The position numbers were made by a program, and so were the translations under genes. Positions 34,025-42,214 of a DNA stretch of 62,390 nt are shown here, one piece after another. Location of the stretch: NCBI GenBank assembly GCA_039807745.1, contig JBDHRV010000003.1, positions 1 to 62,390 on the forward strand, read 5' to 3'. The stretch comes from JAEUMW01 sp039807745. GTDB lineage: Bacteria; Pseudomonadota; Gammaproteobacteria; Burkholderiales; JAEUMW01. Every line of letters begins with the position of its first letter. Within the stretch, counting starts at the first letter, position 1. The notes under the pieces were generated by a model. The model made no database searches and was not told the DNA's origin. It saw only the letters and a program-made list of their open reading frames with translations.

Positions 34025-35278
34025 CTAGAACTGGTTGAGGACGACGTTGGTGCGGCCACGCGAGCCGCCGCCGGCGATCGGGCTCGTGCCCGGGATGCTG
34101 CTCGGCGGCACACCGCCGCCGGGCGTGATGTCTGGCACGCCATTGCCTGAGCCGCCGGACGGCTGCAGTGGGCCGCTCGGCGCCGGGGTCTTGCCCCAAT
34201 CCTCGTCCCAGAAGGGCGATTGCCGGTAGTACGCGGCGATCGCATCGAGGTCGGTCTGCAGGCGGTTGCGTGCGTTGGCGACCGCGGTGGACTGCTGGCT
34301 CGCGTTGAGCCCCTCGGTCTGGTAGATCGTCGCGATCTCGTTCGACGCGGCCGTCATGCGGTCCGTGACCGACGCGAGGTACTGGCTCTGCAGCCGCGGC
34401 CCGACGTCGGCCTTCTGGGCCGCCTCGGCCTGCGCGGCGATCTGCTCGAGCGTCTGCGCGTGCTGCAGGTTCATGCGCTCGATCTGCTGTAGCTGCTCGG
34501 CCTGCGAGAGGCCGAGCCGCTGACCGTACTCGGCGATCATCAGCGCCTGGCTGTTCTGGAAGCGACGATCCTCGAGCTGCAGGTCGTATCCGGCGGCGCG
34601 GTCCTGCTGCAGGAGACGGAAATCCTGGTCCATCTGCTGCAGGCGGGCACTCGCATCAGTCTGCGCGGAAATCTCCTGCAGCCGCTGCTGGCCTTCCCGC
34701 GTGAGCAGCTGCACGCGCGCGGCGGTCTCCTGGCTCAGCAGCGAGCTCTGGTTCTGGTAGGACTGGTCACCGAGGCGCAGCTGCCCCTGGATGCCGGCCT
34801 CCTGAAGCCCGAACTGGTTGATCGCGCCGAGGTTCGCGTTCGTGCGGTTGAAGTTGGCTGTCGCATCGAACTGCGCGATCGGCAGCGCCGAGTCGATCAG
34901 CGCCTTCTCGCCGGACTGCGCCGCCATCGTCGAGTTCTGCAAGCCGCGCGAGGTCGCGAATTCCTGCGCCCGTGTCCGTGCGCTCTGCAGCAGCGGGGAC
35001 TGCTCGTCGAGCAGGGTTTTCAACTGGCCGCTCGCGGTCTCGCTGGCGTTCAGGCCGGCGACGACGGGCTGCCCGGTGACGCCGACCGTGCTCATGCCGG
35101 ACACGGCGGGCGCGCTCGGCTCCGCCGTCGGGATCAGGCTCGCCGGCGGCGGGCTCGTGGCCGGCGCGCTCGGCGTCGTCACGCCGGCGGCCTGCTGCGT
35201 CGTGCCGAGCGTCTGCGCTGGCGTCACCGGATTCGCGCCGGGCAGCGTCTCAGGTTGTGGGATCAGTGAGTCAGCCAT
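34025..35278 (-). CDS. Gln-rich coiled-coil virion protein, 417 aa
   Basis: Low-complexity Pro/Ala/Thr N-terminus (1-75), a Gln/Ala/Glu-rich helical body (about 80-345: LQQMDQDFRLLQQDRAAGYDLQ, QQIERMNLQHAQTLEQIA) and a Pro/Gly tail. Composition matches podophage internal core proteins or tail needle-type proteins. It is the first gene after the promoter element at 35304-35332. Confidence 0.65.
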   Translation of the reverse strand: MADSLIPQPETLPGANPVTPAQTLGTTQQAAGVTTPSAPATSPPPASLIPTAEPSAPAVSGMSTVGVTGQPVVAGLNASETASGQLKTLLDEQSPLLQSARTRAQEFATSRGLQNSTMAAQSGEKALIDSALPIAQFDATANFNRTNANLGAINQFGLQEAGIQGQLRLGDQSYQNQSSLLSQETAARVQLLTREGQQRLQEISAQTDASARLQQMDQDFRLLQQDRAAGYDLQLEDRRFQNSQALMIAEYGQRLGLSQAEQLQQIERMNLQHAQTLEQIAAQAEAAQKADVGPRLQSQYLASVTDRMTAASNEIATIYQTEGLNASQQSTAVANARNRLQTDLDAIAAYYRQSPFWDEDWGKTPAPSGPLQPSGGSGNGVPDITPGGGVPPSSIPGTSPIAGGGSRGRTNVVLNQF

Positions 35279-35303
35279 GTCTCAACACACCGGGCCTCGG
35301 ATT

Positions 35304-35332
35304 AGCATGTCATCGGGCATCGCTAGCGCAAG
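35304..35332 (-). promoter_or_regulatory. Putative phage promoter before the 417-aa virion gene
   Basis: Minus strand CTTGCGCTAGCGATGCCCGA followed by CATGCT 16 bp after TTGCGC. It overlaps the last codons and TAG stop of the oxygenase gene and reads into the 44-bp gap before the 417-aa gene. The 20-bp core is identical to that at 47868-47887. Confidence 0.6.
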
Positions 35333-35952
35333 GGCGGCCCGTGAATCCAGTTCACGAGCGCGTAGCGCACGCCGCGCGTGATCTCCGACACCTGATGCGG
35401 CGTCCAGCACGCGAAGGCGACGGCGTCACCGGCGTTGCGGTAGTTCAGCGTCTCGGACTGGTGAGACATGAGCGTGAGCGCACAGCCCTCGTAGTCCTCG
35501 CCGGCCGACAGCTGCGCGAGGATCGTGAGCTTCCTGCGCCCCATGTAGCCGGCGCCGAAGTCCTGATGCCAGTTGTAGTGGCCGGGGATCTCGTCCGACG
35601 TTTTCGGCGCCTCGTAGCGCAGCACCTGAAACGGCTCGAGCAGGCCGGTGAGGTCGAAGCGCCAGTAGGTCTCGTTGGCCCATTGCACGCGCATCGTGAC
35701 GCGCTCGTAGAGCCAGGCGTGCTCGGCGCTGAACGGCAGCGTGGCCGTGCTCACGCAGCGGTAGGCGGGATCGACTCGCGCCGCCTCACCGGAGCCGACC
35801 GCGGCCGGCGCCCATCCGGCGTGCTCGGCGGCCACGATGATCGCAGCGCACTCCGGCGGCGACAGCAGCGCGTTCGCGCCGGTCCACTGGACGTGCGAGG
35901 GGTAGTCCTGCGCGAGCGGTGCAGGCGTGAAGAAGTAGCCGGTCGTGTTCAT
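35323..35952 (-). CDS. 2OG-Fe(II) oxygenase, prolyl 4-hydroxylase-like, 209 aa
   Basis: Iron/2-oxoglutarate hydroxylase. The double-stranded beta-helix shows metal ligands H129-x-D131 (NWHQDFG) and H186 (WTPHQVS), with R196 (GVRYALV) for 2-oxoglutarate, and the family tail WIHGPPLR. Length is normal for phage P4Hc proteins. The start overlaps the stop of a collagen-like gene by ATGA, and another collagen-like gene lies just upstream, so collagen-type prolines are a natural candidate substrate. Similar enzymes in other phages have unknown substrates, so this is an inference. Confidence 0.88.
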   Translation of the reverse strand: MNTTGYFFTPAPLAQDYPSHVQWTGANALLSPPECAAIIVAAEHAGWAPAAVGSGEAARVDPAYRCVSTATLPFSAEHAWLYERVTMRVQWANETYWRFDLTGLLEPFQVLRYEAPKTSDEIPGHYNWHQDFGAGYMGRRKLTILAQLSAGEDYEGCALTLMSHQSETLNYRNAGDAVAFACWTPHQVSEITRGVRYALVNWIHGPPLR

Positions 35953-36788
35953 GAGGTGTTGTCGATCACGTTCAGGGTGGCGGTGGCGGTTTCGAGCGAC
36001 TGGTTGCCCTGCGGATCAGTCACGCGCACGCGCACACCCTGCACGAAGGTTGAATTGCCCGGACCTGCTGTCGGCGGGAAGCGCACGACTTGGCTCGAGG
36101 CGTTCGAGGGGTTCAGGAACGAAGTGCCGCTGACGTTCGGTGCGACGAACGTCCACTGGTCATACGTGGGCGCGCCCGGCGCGCCGCCGGTGTAGCCCGC
36201 GATCATCGGCCCGACGCTCTGCGCGCCTGTCGAGCCCCCGGGTGCGAACACGGTCTTGGTCGAACTGCCGAGCAGCGCGTTGAGACCCGGTGGGCCTGCC
36301 GGCCCCGGCGGCCCCGCAGGTCCCGTCGAACCCGTGGGACCTTGAGGCCCCTGCGGTCCAGTCGGCGACGGTCCGGGTGGCGAGGAGCCCGTCGGTCCCG
36401 TCGGCCCCTGCAGTCCCGTTGGCCCTTTCGGCGAAGGTCCCGTCGGGCCCGTCGGCCCTGCAGGTCCGGTCGGGCCTTGAGGCGAGGGCCCGGTCGGACC
36501 CGGCAAGCCGGTCGCGCCCGTCGGTCCGGGCGGTCCCTGCGGCGAGGAGCCCTGTGGTCCGCGCGGCCCCGGCGGACCACGGAATTCAGGTAGCGATGGG
36601 CCTGTCGGGCCAGCCGGCCCCGCCGGTCCCGGTGGGCCTTGCGGCGACGGACCCGGCGGGCCAGGTGGGCCTGACGGTCCGGCCGGACCCACCGATCCTG
36701 TTGGCCCGGGCGTGCCAGGACCTCCGGTCGGCCCGGTCGGGCCGGGCGGGCCAGATGGCATGACGATGAATTGCCGGTAGGTGCTCAA
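35949..36788 (-). CDS. Collagen-like fibre protein, 279 aa
   Basis: A short N-terminal peptide (MSTYRQFIVMPS) is followed by a Gly-X-Y repeat over about residues 13-173, dominated by GPT, GPP, GPA, GPQ and GPS triplets with a few charged breaks. The C-terminal about 105 residues are a globular beta domain (VRVRVTDPQGNQSLETATATLNV). Probably trimeric, projecting from the tail or capsid. Overlaps both neighbours by four bases, coupling it to the hydroxylase-like gene. Confidence 0.9.
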   Translation of the reverse strand: MSTYRQFIVMPSGPPGPTGPTGGPGTPGPTGSVGPAGPSGPPGPPGPSPQGPPGPAGPAGPTGPSLPEFRGPPGPRGPQGSSPQGPPGPTGATGLPGPTGPSPQGPTGPAGPTGPTGPSPKGPTGLQGPTGPTGSSPPGPSPTGPQGPQGPTGSTGPAGPPGPAGPPGLNALLGSSTKTVFAPGGSTGAQSVGPMIAGYTGGAPGAPTYDQWTFVAPNVSGTSFLNPSNASSQVVRFPPTAGPGNSTFVQGVRVRVTDPQGNQSLETATATLNVIDNTS

Positions 36789-37300
36789 CCCGGAGGCCCT
36801 GCCGGACCAGCCGGCCCCTGCGGACCTTGCGGCCCGGTCGGACCCGGTGGTCCTGCTGGCCCGGTCGGACCCGTGGGACCTGCCGGACCTGTCGGCCCGG
36901 TCGGACCTGTCGGCCCCGGCGGGCCGGTGTTGCCCTGCGGTCCCGTCGGTCCCGCTGGCCCGGGCGGTCCCTGCGGGCCGGTCGGTCCCGGCGGCCCCGT
37001 AGCGCCCGCCGGTCCTGTCGGCCCCGTCGGCCCCACCGGCCCCGGTGGTCCAGCGGGACCTGTCGTGCCCGGCGGTCCTGCCGGTCCCGTCGGGCCAGGC
37101 GGACCGAGGCCCGCGGGACCCGTCGGCCCGGGCGGCCCGGCCGGTCCTGCGGCGCCCGTCGGCCCGGGCGGTCCCGGAGGCCCTGCCGGACCTTGCGGTC
37201 CCTGCGGGCCGGTCGGTCCCGGCGCCGACGGCCCGGCCGGTCCCGTGGGCCCTGTGGGTCCCGGCGGCCCCACCACGCGCAGCGCGCTGTACACGCTCAC
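36785..37300 (-). CDS. Collagen-like protein, repeat to the last residue, 171 aa
   Basis: GTG start at 37300, one base after the previous stop (VSVYSALRVVGPPGPTGP). From residue 11 to the end the chain is Gly-X-Y with only two short interruptions (after GPS and after AGL). It ends GPAGPPG with no C-terminal domain, unlike the next gene, whose N-terminal peptide is similar (S-x-Y then V before GPPGPTG). Tandem duplication followed by loss of the head domain is plausible. Confidence 0.88.
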   Translation of the reverse strand: MSVYSALRVVGPPGPTGPTGPAGPSAPGPTGPQGPQGPAGPPGPPGPTGAAGPAGPPGPTGPAGLGPPGPTGPAGPPGTTGPAGPPGPVGPTGPTGPAGATGPPGPTGPQGPPGPAGPTGPQGNTGPPGPTGPTGPTGPAGPTGPTGPAGPPGPTGPQGPQGPAGPAGPPG

Positions 37301-37301
37301 G

Positions 37302-38045
37302 TCAGACCCCTCGCACCAGACGCCAACCGCGCGTGGCATCGGAGTAGGCAAGCTCGAAGGCGGCGTTCGTGTCGTTCACCGTCATGTTCTCGAGCAGGCC
37401 CATGATGCGCAGGCCGTTGCGGGCGATCGTGATGTTGTTCGCGCCGATGTTGCCGTCGATGTGGGTGACGCTGATCGCCTGGTCGTTGATGCTCGGCGCC
37501 GCAGGCAACGTGATCGTCACCGCCCCGCCGCTGACGTCGACCATCAGGTCATCGCCCGCCACGGCCGAGTACGGGGACTGCGCGCTCGTGATGATCTTCG
37601 AGCGGCGCACCGCCCTGTAGACCTCGATCAGGTCGATAACCTTCGTCCAGCGGGACGCCGCGAGATCCGTCGAGAACGTTCCGGAGGTGTGCGCGATGCG
37701 GCACACGTACAGGGACTTCTCCGTGCCCTGTGCCACGACGTCGTTCACCGCGTAGGCCGTGGCGGTCAGCCAGTCGCCGCGCCATGCCCAGAGCATGCTC
37801 ACGATCGCGGCTTTGCCGTTGGCGTCGAAGCCGAGCGCGCGCCCGGCGCGCTGGCCGGCGCTCTCGGCGATCTGGAAATCCGCCTCGGCCGGCGTCGCGC
37901 CGTTGGTGAAGCGAATCGCGCGGTTCATCTCGTTCGCGACCGAGTCGAGCGCCCCGTCGATCTCGCCGAATTGCTGGTTCACTTCGCCCGAGCGTGCGAT
38001 CTCGCCCGGCGAGAGGTTGGCGATCCAGTTCCAGAACCTGCTCAT
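37302..38045 (-). CDS. Tail appendage/fibre attachment protein, 247 aa
   Basis: Start at ATG 38045 (MSRFWNWIANLSPGEIARSGEVNQQFGEIDGALDSVANEMNRAIRF), an N-terminal helix typical of tail-attachment domains. The middle holds AWRGDWLTATAYAVNDVV..G...YVCRIAHTSGTF, a carbohydrate-binding-like W-x3-Y-x2-N-D-V-V motif, and the end has a beta-helix-like strand set. It probably docks the collagen-like fibres encoded next. Confidence 0.7.
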   Translation of the reverse strand: MSRFWNWIANLSPGEIARSGEVNQQFGEIDGALDSVANEMNRAIRFTNGATPAEADFQIAESAGQRAGRALGFDANGKAAIVSMLWAWRGDWLTATAYAVNDVVAQGTEKSLYVCRIAHTSGTFSTDLAASRWTKVIDLIEVYRAVRRSKIITSAQSPYSAVAGDDLMVDVSGGAVTITLPAAPSINDQAISVTHIDGNIGANNITIARNGLRIMGLLENMTVNDTNAAFELAYSDATRGWRLVRGV

Positions 38046-40162
38046 GACACGACTCGCTCCAATCTGCGGAAGGACTGCTGCAGGCTCACGCCATCGACCG
38101 CATACGAGGCATGCAGCGTGGATTCGCTCGAGATCAGGAACGACAGGTTCTGGCCGGAGCCCTCGAGCTTGATCGCGACGCGCCCCTGGTAGCCGGAATT
38201 CCAGCGGAACTGGTCCCACCGGCTGACATCCCAGAAGCCGCCGCCGGCGATGAGGTCGACGTTGTGCACGGGATCTCCGGGGACATCCGTGCGCGCATAG
38301 GTGTAGTCGACGCCGATCGAGACCTCGCAGCTGCCCTCGGTCACGATGTCGAACTCGGCGCGGCGGTAGCGCTTGATCCGCGCCGGCGCGCGCGAGTGGT
38401 GGAACGGTAGCCGCAGGAAAGCGGTGATCGGTGCCCCATCGAAGCTGGTGCCGGAGTCGGCGACGTAGACGTAGCCGTCATCGGAGCCAAAGACGATGCG
38501 CTCGGCGCCGGTGGTGAGCTCGCCGCTGAAGATGCAGCGCACCACCCTGCCCCAATCGCAGCGAAGATGCGCGATGGGCTTGCGGTCGCGCATCGTGATC
38601 GACACGATCTGCCCATCGGAGAAGAAGCAGCGGTACAGGTTCTGGTTCTTGCTGATGCAGCTGGCGGTGGCGATCGCCTTCAGTTCGGTGATGAGCGGCG
38701 CGACCTTCGAGGAGATCGAGTTGCCGGCGTAGTTGCCGAAGCGGTCGGTCGTGGCGAGCGTGGCGAACCCGCGATCATCGAGGTAGGTGCCCTGCCCGAT
38801 GCGCTGGATCGTCCAGGGCATCGCGCCGACCTCGATGTTGTAGTCGCGCATGGCATAGCCGCCGGCCGTGCCCTCGATGTACTTGGTGATGTTGCGCGCG
38901 AACACGAACAGCACCGTGCCGACCTCCTCGAGGAAGCCGGTGGGCTCATCGCCGATACCGAGCTCGGCCGCGCCGGTCAGGATCGTCCATTGCGCAGGAT
39001 CGAACACGCCTGACTTCTGGATGCTGCCGCCCTGGAAGGCGTACCACAGCTGGTTCTGGTGCACGGCGAGGTACTGCGGCGCATCGTTCGTCATGCCAGT
39101 CTCGATCTGGCAGAAGAACGCGCCGGCGCCGTCCTGGAACTCAAAGCCCCGGTTGACGCCATCGACGCCGTACAGGCGCGTCGTGCGGGTATGGCCGTAG
39201 AAGTTGCGGACGCGGAACTCGTAGCGCCCGCCGGGCGCGAGCGTCTGCGCCGCGCTCGCCCCATCAGCCGTCGCGCGGTTGGTGCCCCCGACACGCAGGC
39301 TCTCGCTGTTCTGGTAGGGACCGCTCGCGAGCCCGGTCAGGATCAGGTAGCCAGCGGCATCGTTGCCGGAGAACGTGCCGCTCGTGATGACGATGCGCCG
39401 CACCGTGGCGGTGGCGCCCGAGGTGTTGCCGGTGAGCGTGTCGCCCTCGGCGATGCCGGCGGCCTGCCCGGCCGTGAACTTCAGCTTCCAGCCGAGCGCG
39501 ACTGCGGTCCAGCCGCTCGAGCTCTCGACGTACATCACGCAGGCCGTGCCGCCCGCGTTGTCGCGGAAGGCGTAGGTGAGGCCGCGGTAGAGCACGACGC
39601 CGCGCACTGGCCCGCTGCCGGGCAGGGCCGCGATCTGCGCGCGCTGGTCGGCGGTGGCGAGCGCGTGGTACTCGAGGTCGCGCTCGTCGGTCGTCGTGCT
39701 GTTCTGCACTGGCGCGCCATCGAGCAGCGCCGAGAAGGCGCCGCTGCTCAGCGCGGTGTCATCGGTCCAGGTGCCGGTGAGGCGCCCGACGATGATTTCA
39801 CCGATGCCGTCGTTGTCGTCGTCCTCGAACTTCAGCACGACGGCGGTCCCGCCGCTCGCGGCCGTGATGGTGGCGCCCACGATGGCATCGTTGGCGACGT
39901 TGCCCTGGGCATCGAAGGCCACGACCCAATACGGCGCCTGTGACGGCAACGTGCGGCCATCGAAGCGCTCGTAGCCGGCGCTGCGGCGATAGCCGCCCTC
40001 GACCTTCGCCTCGAAGTTCAGGCATCCGAGCAGTTCTCCGGGCTTGACCTTGAGTGAGGCGGCGACGAGGTTCAGGCCGCCTTCCAGGGAGTAGTAGTCC
40101 TCGTCGTTCACGCGCGTCGGGCGCGTGTTGCGGGCGATGCGGCGCGTCTCGGCGAGGTTCAC
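38042..40162 (-). CDS. Large tail tube/stabilisation-type protein, 706 aa
   Basis: GTG start at 40162. Beta-rich throughout, with YSLEGGLNLVAASLKVKPGELLGCLNFE near the N-terminus, GFLEEVGTVLFVFARNITKYIEGT in the middle and FHHSRAPARIKRYRRAEFDI toward the end. The arrangement matches tail tubular protein B or the tail stabilisation proteins of podophages. Follows the connector-type gene and precedes the fibres, the expected position. Confidence 0.7.
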   Translation of the reverse strand: MNLAETRRIARNTRPTRVNDEDYYSLEGGLNLVAASLKVKPGELLGCLNFEAKVEGGYRRSAGYERFDGRTLPSQAPYWVVAFDAQGNVANDAIVGATITAASGGTAVVLKFEDDDNDGIGEIIVGRLTGTWTDDTALSSGAFSALLDGAPVQNSTTTDERDLEYHALATADQRAQIAALPGSGPVRGVVLYRGLTYAFRDNAGGTACVMYVESSSGWTAVALGWKLKFTAGQAAGIAEGDTLTGNTSGATATVRRIVITSGTFSGNDAAGYLILTGLASGPYQNSESLRVGGTNRATADGASAAQTLAPGGRYEFRVRNFYGHTRTTRLYGVDGVNRGFEFQDGAGAFFCQIETGMTNDAPQYLAVHQNQLWYAFQGGSIQKSGVFDPAQWTILTGAAELGIGDEPTGFLEEVGTVLFVFARNITKYIEGTAGGYAMRDYNIEVGAMPWTIQRIGQGTYLDDRGFATLATTDRFGNYAGNSISSKVAPLITELKAIATASCISKNQNLYRCFFSDGQIVSITMRDRKPIAHLRCDWGRVVRCIFSGELTTGAERIVFGSDDGYVYVADSGTSFDGAPITAFLRLPFHHSRAPARIKRYRRAEFDIVTEGSCEVSIGVDYTYARTDVPGDPVHNVDLIAGGGFWDVSRWDQFRWNSGYQGRVAIKLEGSGQNLSFLISSESTLHASYAVDGVSLQQSFRRLERVVS

Positions 40163-40869
40163 CGTGACCTCTCGGTGGCGCGATCCTCGGGCGAGGCGGC
40201 GCGCCGGCGGTACTGGAAGGCCTCGAGGTAGCCGCTTTCGAGCTTCTCGAGCAGGTCGGGGTACTCGCTGAGCGCGGCGCTGACGAGCTCAGGCGCATCC
40301 TCACGGTCGGCGTACATCACGAGCGCGCGCACGAGAATGAGGCGGTGAAACTCCTCGGGGATCAGCGGCACATCGCTGTTGGCGGCGAGCGGCACCGGCG
40401 CGCGGTAGAACGCGCCCTTCAGGATGTAGGACTGGTCGGCCGGACAGTTGAACTGCAGCGTCTGGTCCGGCATCACCGTGAACGCCTCTGGCTGGCCCGC
40501 CGTGGCGGTGTCCGGGTCGTAGCACTGGTCGAACTGCGCGCGATCGAGGTAGGTCAGCAGCGACCATGCCGGCGCGGTCGGCGGCGCCGGGGAAATCTTC
40601 AGGTTGTGCGTCTCCCAGAGCCGCGCGCGCACGCCGGCGGGATCGTTCGGGAGTGACGGGACGGAATCCGGCGCGCTGAGCGTGCCGCTGTAGCGCGTGA
40701 ACAGGTAGCGCCAGTCGAGCCAGAGGTTGTCGATGTAGAGCGCGGCATCGCGCACCCATCGCACGACGTTGCCGAGCTCGCCGACCTGGTTCTCGACCGA
40801 TGACGGTCCGGTGCCGCCCGCCAGTCCGAATTGAGCGACGAAGTCCTGGCAGAGGGTCCGGTAATCCAC
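40159..40869 (-). CDS. Head-tail adaptor/tail tubular A-like protein, 236 aa
   Basis: GTG start at 40869. Helical N-terminus (DYRTLCQDFVAQFGL...VENQVGELGNVVRWVRDAALYIDNLWLDWRYLF), a pattern typical of podophage adaptor proteins. C-terminal helices PEEFHRLILVRALVMYADRED also fit. Sits between capsid and tail tube genes. Confidence 0.75.
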   Translation of the reverse strand: MDYRTLCQDFVAQFGLAGGTGPSSVENQVGELGNVVRWVRDAALYIDNLWLDWRYLFTRYSGTLSAPDSVPSLPNDPAGVRARLWETHNLKISPAPPTAPAWSLLTYLDRAQFDQCYDPDTATAGQPEAFTVMPDQTLQFNCPADQSYILKGAFYRAPVPLAANSDVPLIPEEFHRLILVRALVMYADREDAPELVSAALSEYPDLLEKLESGYLEAFQYRRRAASPEDRATERSR

Positions 40870-40881
40870 GGCGCGCCGGGC

Positions 40882-41289
40882 TTACGCCTCGACGGCGTAC
40901 TTCAGCAGCCAGGCCGTGTACAGCTTCGCTGCGTTGTCACCCGAGTACGTCGGGCCACCGGCCTCGCGCGTGAGCTGCGCGAGCTCATCGAGCGGCCGCT
41001 CGAGCAGCACGCTCGCGCGCGGATCGGCGAGCAGCGCCTCCATCTCCTCCTTGTGGATCGCCTTGTCGGCCGGCGAGGATGACGGCGGCACGGCTTTCGT
41101 CACCGCTGTCGCGACCGCGCCCTTCTCGCTGCGTAGGTAGTCGCGGTTCGCGCCGAAGTAGTGTCCGGCCTGCACGTAGCGCGCCGGCTCGCTGTCCTCG
41201 GCGCCGCTGCCGTAGATTTCGCCATACGGCTGATCCGGGTTGAACACCGGTGCCGGACTGACCTTGTGGGGTTTGTCTGCTTTCGCCAT
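40882..41289 (-). CDS. Hypothetical structural-region protein, 135 aa
   Basis: Starts MAKADKPHKVSPAPVFNPDQPYGEIYG. The middle is helical with Glu/Leu (KEEMEALLADPRASVLLERPLDELAQL). No domain assigned. Probably a minor head or connector component by position. Confidence 0.6.
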   Translation of the reverse strand: MAKADKPHKVSPAPVFNPDQPYGEIYGSGAEDSEPARYVQAGHYFGANRDYLRSEKGAVATAVTKAVPPSSSPADKAIHKEEMEALLADPRASVLLERPLDELAQLTREAGGPTYSGDNAAKLYTAWLLKYAVEA

Positions 41290-41296
41290 GCCGGCC

Positions 41297-41566
41297 TCAG
41301 TAGTAGAAGTTGCGACGGCGCAGCGTCTGGCGCGAGGCGTAGCCGTCCTCGAGGCGCGCCTGCCCCGCCGACTCCCCGCCGGTGGCCATGCCGGTCGATT
41401 CCCGCAGCGTCACCTGCCCACAGCCGCCGCGGTCGTTGTACGGCGGCAGGAAGTCAGGCGACTGCGTGACGCGATCGCGGCCACGACCATCCGGATCGTG
41501 GCCGCTACGCGCCGGTTCTTCGGTGACGAACAGCCCGTTCGGCACCACTGGCGGGCGTCTCGCCAC
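41297..41566 (-). CDS. Small basic protein, 89 aa
   Basis: GTG at 41566 lies just after the stop of the preceding 58-aa gene. The chain is rich in Arg, Gly and Pro and ends RQTLRRRNFYY. Likely a minor capsid-associated protein. The start is chosen by spacing; an earlier in-frame ATG lies inside the upstream gene. Confidence 0.5.
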   Translation of the reverse strand: MARRPPVVPNGLFVTEEPARSGHDPDGRGRDRVTQSPDFLPPYNDRGGCGQVTLRESTGMATGGESAGQARLEDGYASRQTLRRRNFYY

Positions 41567-41567
41567 C

Positions 41568-41744
41568 TCAGCGGTACTTGTGCTTGCCGTCGCCGACGGC
41601 CTTGGCGCGCTTGCCGGCACCGAGGCGCGCGCTCTGCGCGTCGTAGTTGCCGGGCTTGAACTCGCCCTTGCCCTTCGCCGATTCCTTCTGGTACGTGCCG
41701 CTCTCGAGGCCCGCGCCCAGCTGTCCGTCTCGCTTGTCGCTCAT
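41568..41744 (-). CDS. Small basic protein, 58 aa
   Basis: MSDKRDGQLGAGLESGTYQK... with many Lys and Gly (GKGEFKPGNYDAQSARLGAGKRAKA). Starts ATG 41744 after GGAGAGCG. Composition suggests nucleic-acid association or a disordered decoration. Found by translating the minus strand between neighbours. Confidence 0.5.
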   Translation of the reverse strand: MSDKRDGQLGAGLESGTYQKESAKGKGEFKPGNYDAQSARLGAGKRAKAVGDGKHKYR

Positions 41745-41771
41745 CGCGCTCTCCGTTCGATGTTGAAGGAC

Positions 41772-41789
41772 GGGGCGCTTGCGCGCCCC
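41772..41789 (-). terminator. GC-rich hairpin downstream of the capsid genes
   Basis: Perfect 7-bp stem GGGGCGC/GCGCCCC with a 4-base loop. It follows the capsid and 130-aa genes in the direction of transcription. There is no T-run after it, so it may only attenuate or protect mRNA ends. Confidence 0.4.
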
Positions 41790-41803
41790 TTCCCTACCTG
41801 GCC

Positions 41804-42196
41804 TTACGACCAGGCGATGCCGAGGTTGACGTCGCCGACGCCGGCCGGCGCGCCGCCGGTCGGTGCCACCGTCTCGATCTGGATCGAGGAGACGCCATCG
41901 CGCACGAGGTCGATGTCGCTCTTGATCGCGCCCGCGAAGTCACGCGCGTTGTACGCGGTGTTCGCCGCCGCCGTGCCCATGCCGAGCGAGGCGTACTTCG
42001 AGGTGTCGCCGGCGATGCCGACGTTGACGAAGCCCTGCGTGGTGACGGCCGTGAACAGGGTCGTCACGCTCACATGCAGGTCGGTGATCACGCCGCGCGT
42101 GCAGCGCACCGGCGGCTTGATGTGCCGCGTGATGGCGCTGGTGAAGTTCTGGGCCGGCCAGATGTAGCTGCGCTCGGTCGGGTTGCTGTAGCTCAT
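41804..42196 (-). CDS. Putative head decoration/capsid-associated protein, 130 aa
   Basis: MSYSNPTERSYIWPAQNFTSAITRHIKPPVRCTRGVITDLHVSVTTLFT: beta-rich, no Cys pair. Immediately downstream of the major capsid gene with an 18-bp gap, the position typical of decoration proteins. Confidence 0.65.
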   Translation of the reverse strand: MSYSNPTERSYIWPAQNFTSAITRHIKPPVRCTRGVITDLHVSVTTLFTAVTTQGFVNVGIAGDTSKYASLGMGTAAANTAYNARDFAGAIKSDIDLVRDGVSSIQIETVAPTGGAPAGVGDVNLGIAWS

Positions 42197-42214
42197 GGTC
42201 GTTTTCTCCTCCCG

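Noticed and set aside
36771..38192. Plus-strand Gly/Pro-rich ORF opposite the collagen-like genes
   Set aside because: Gly-Pro repeats read as Gly-Pro on both strands (GGN/CCN), so the plus strand also looks collagen-like; gene order, overlaps and N-terminal peptides favour the minus strand.
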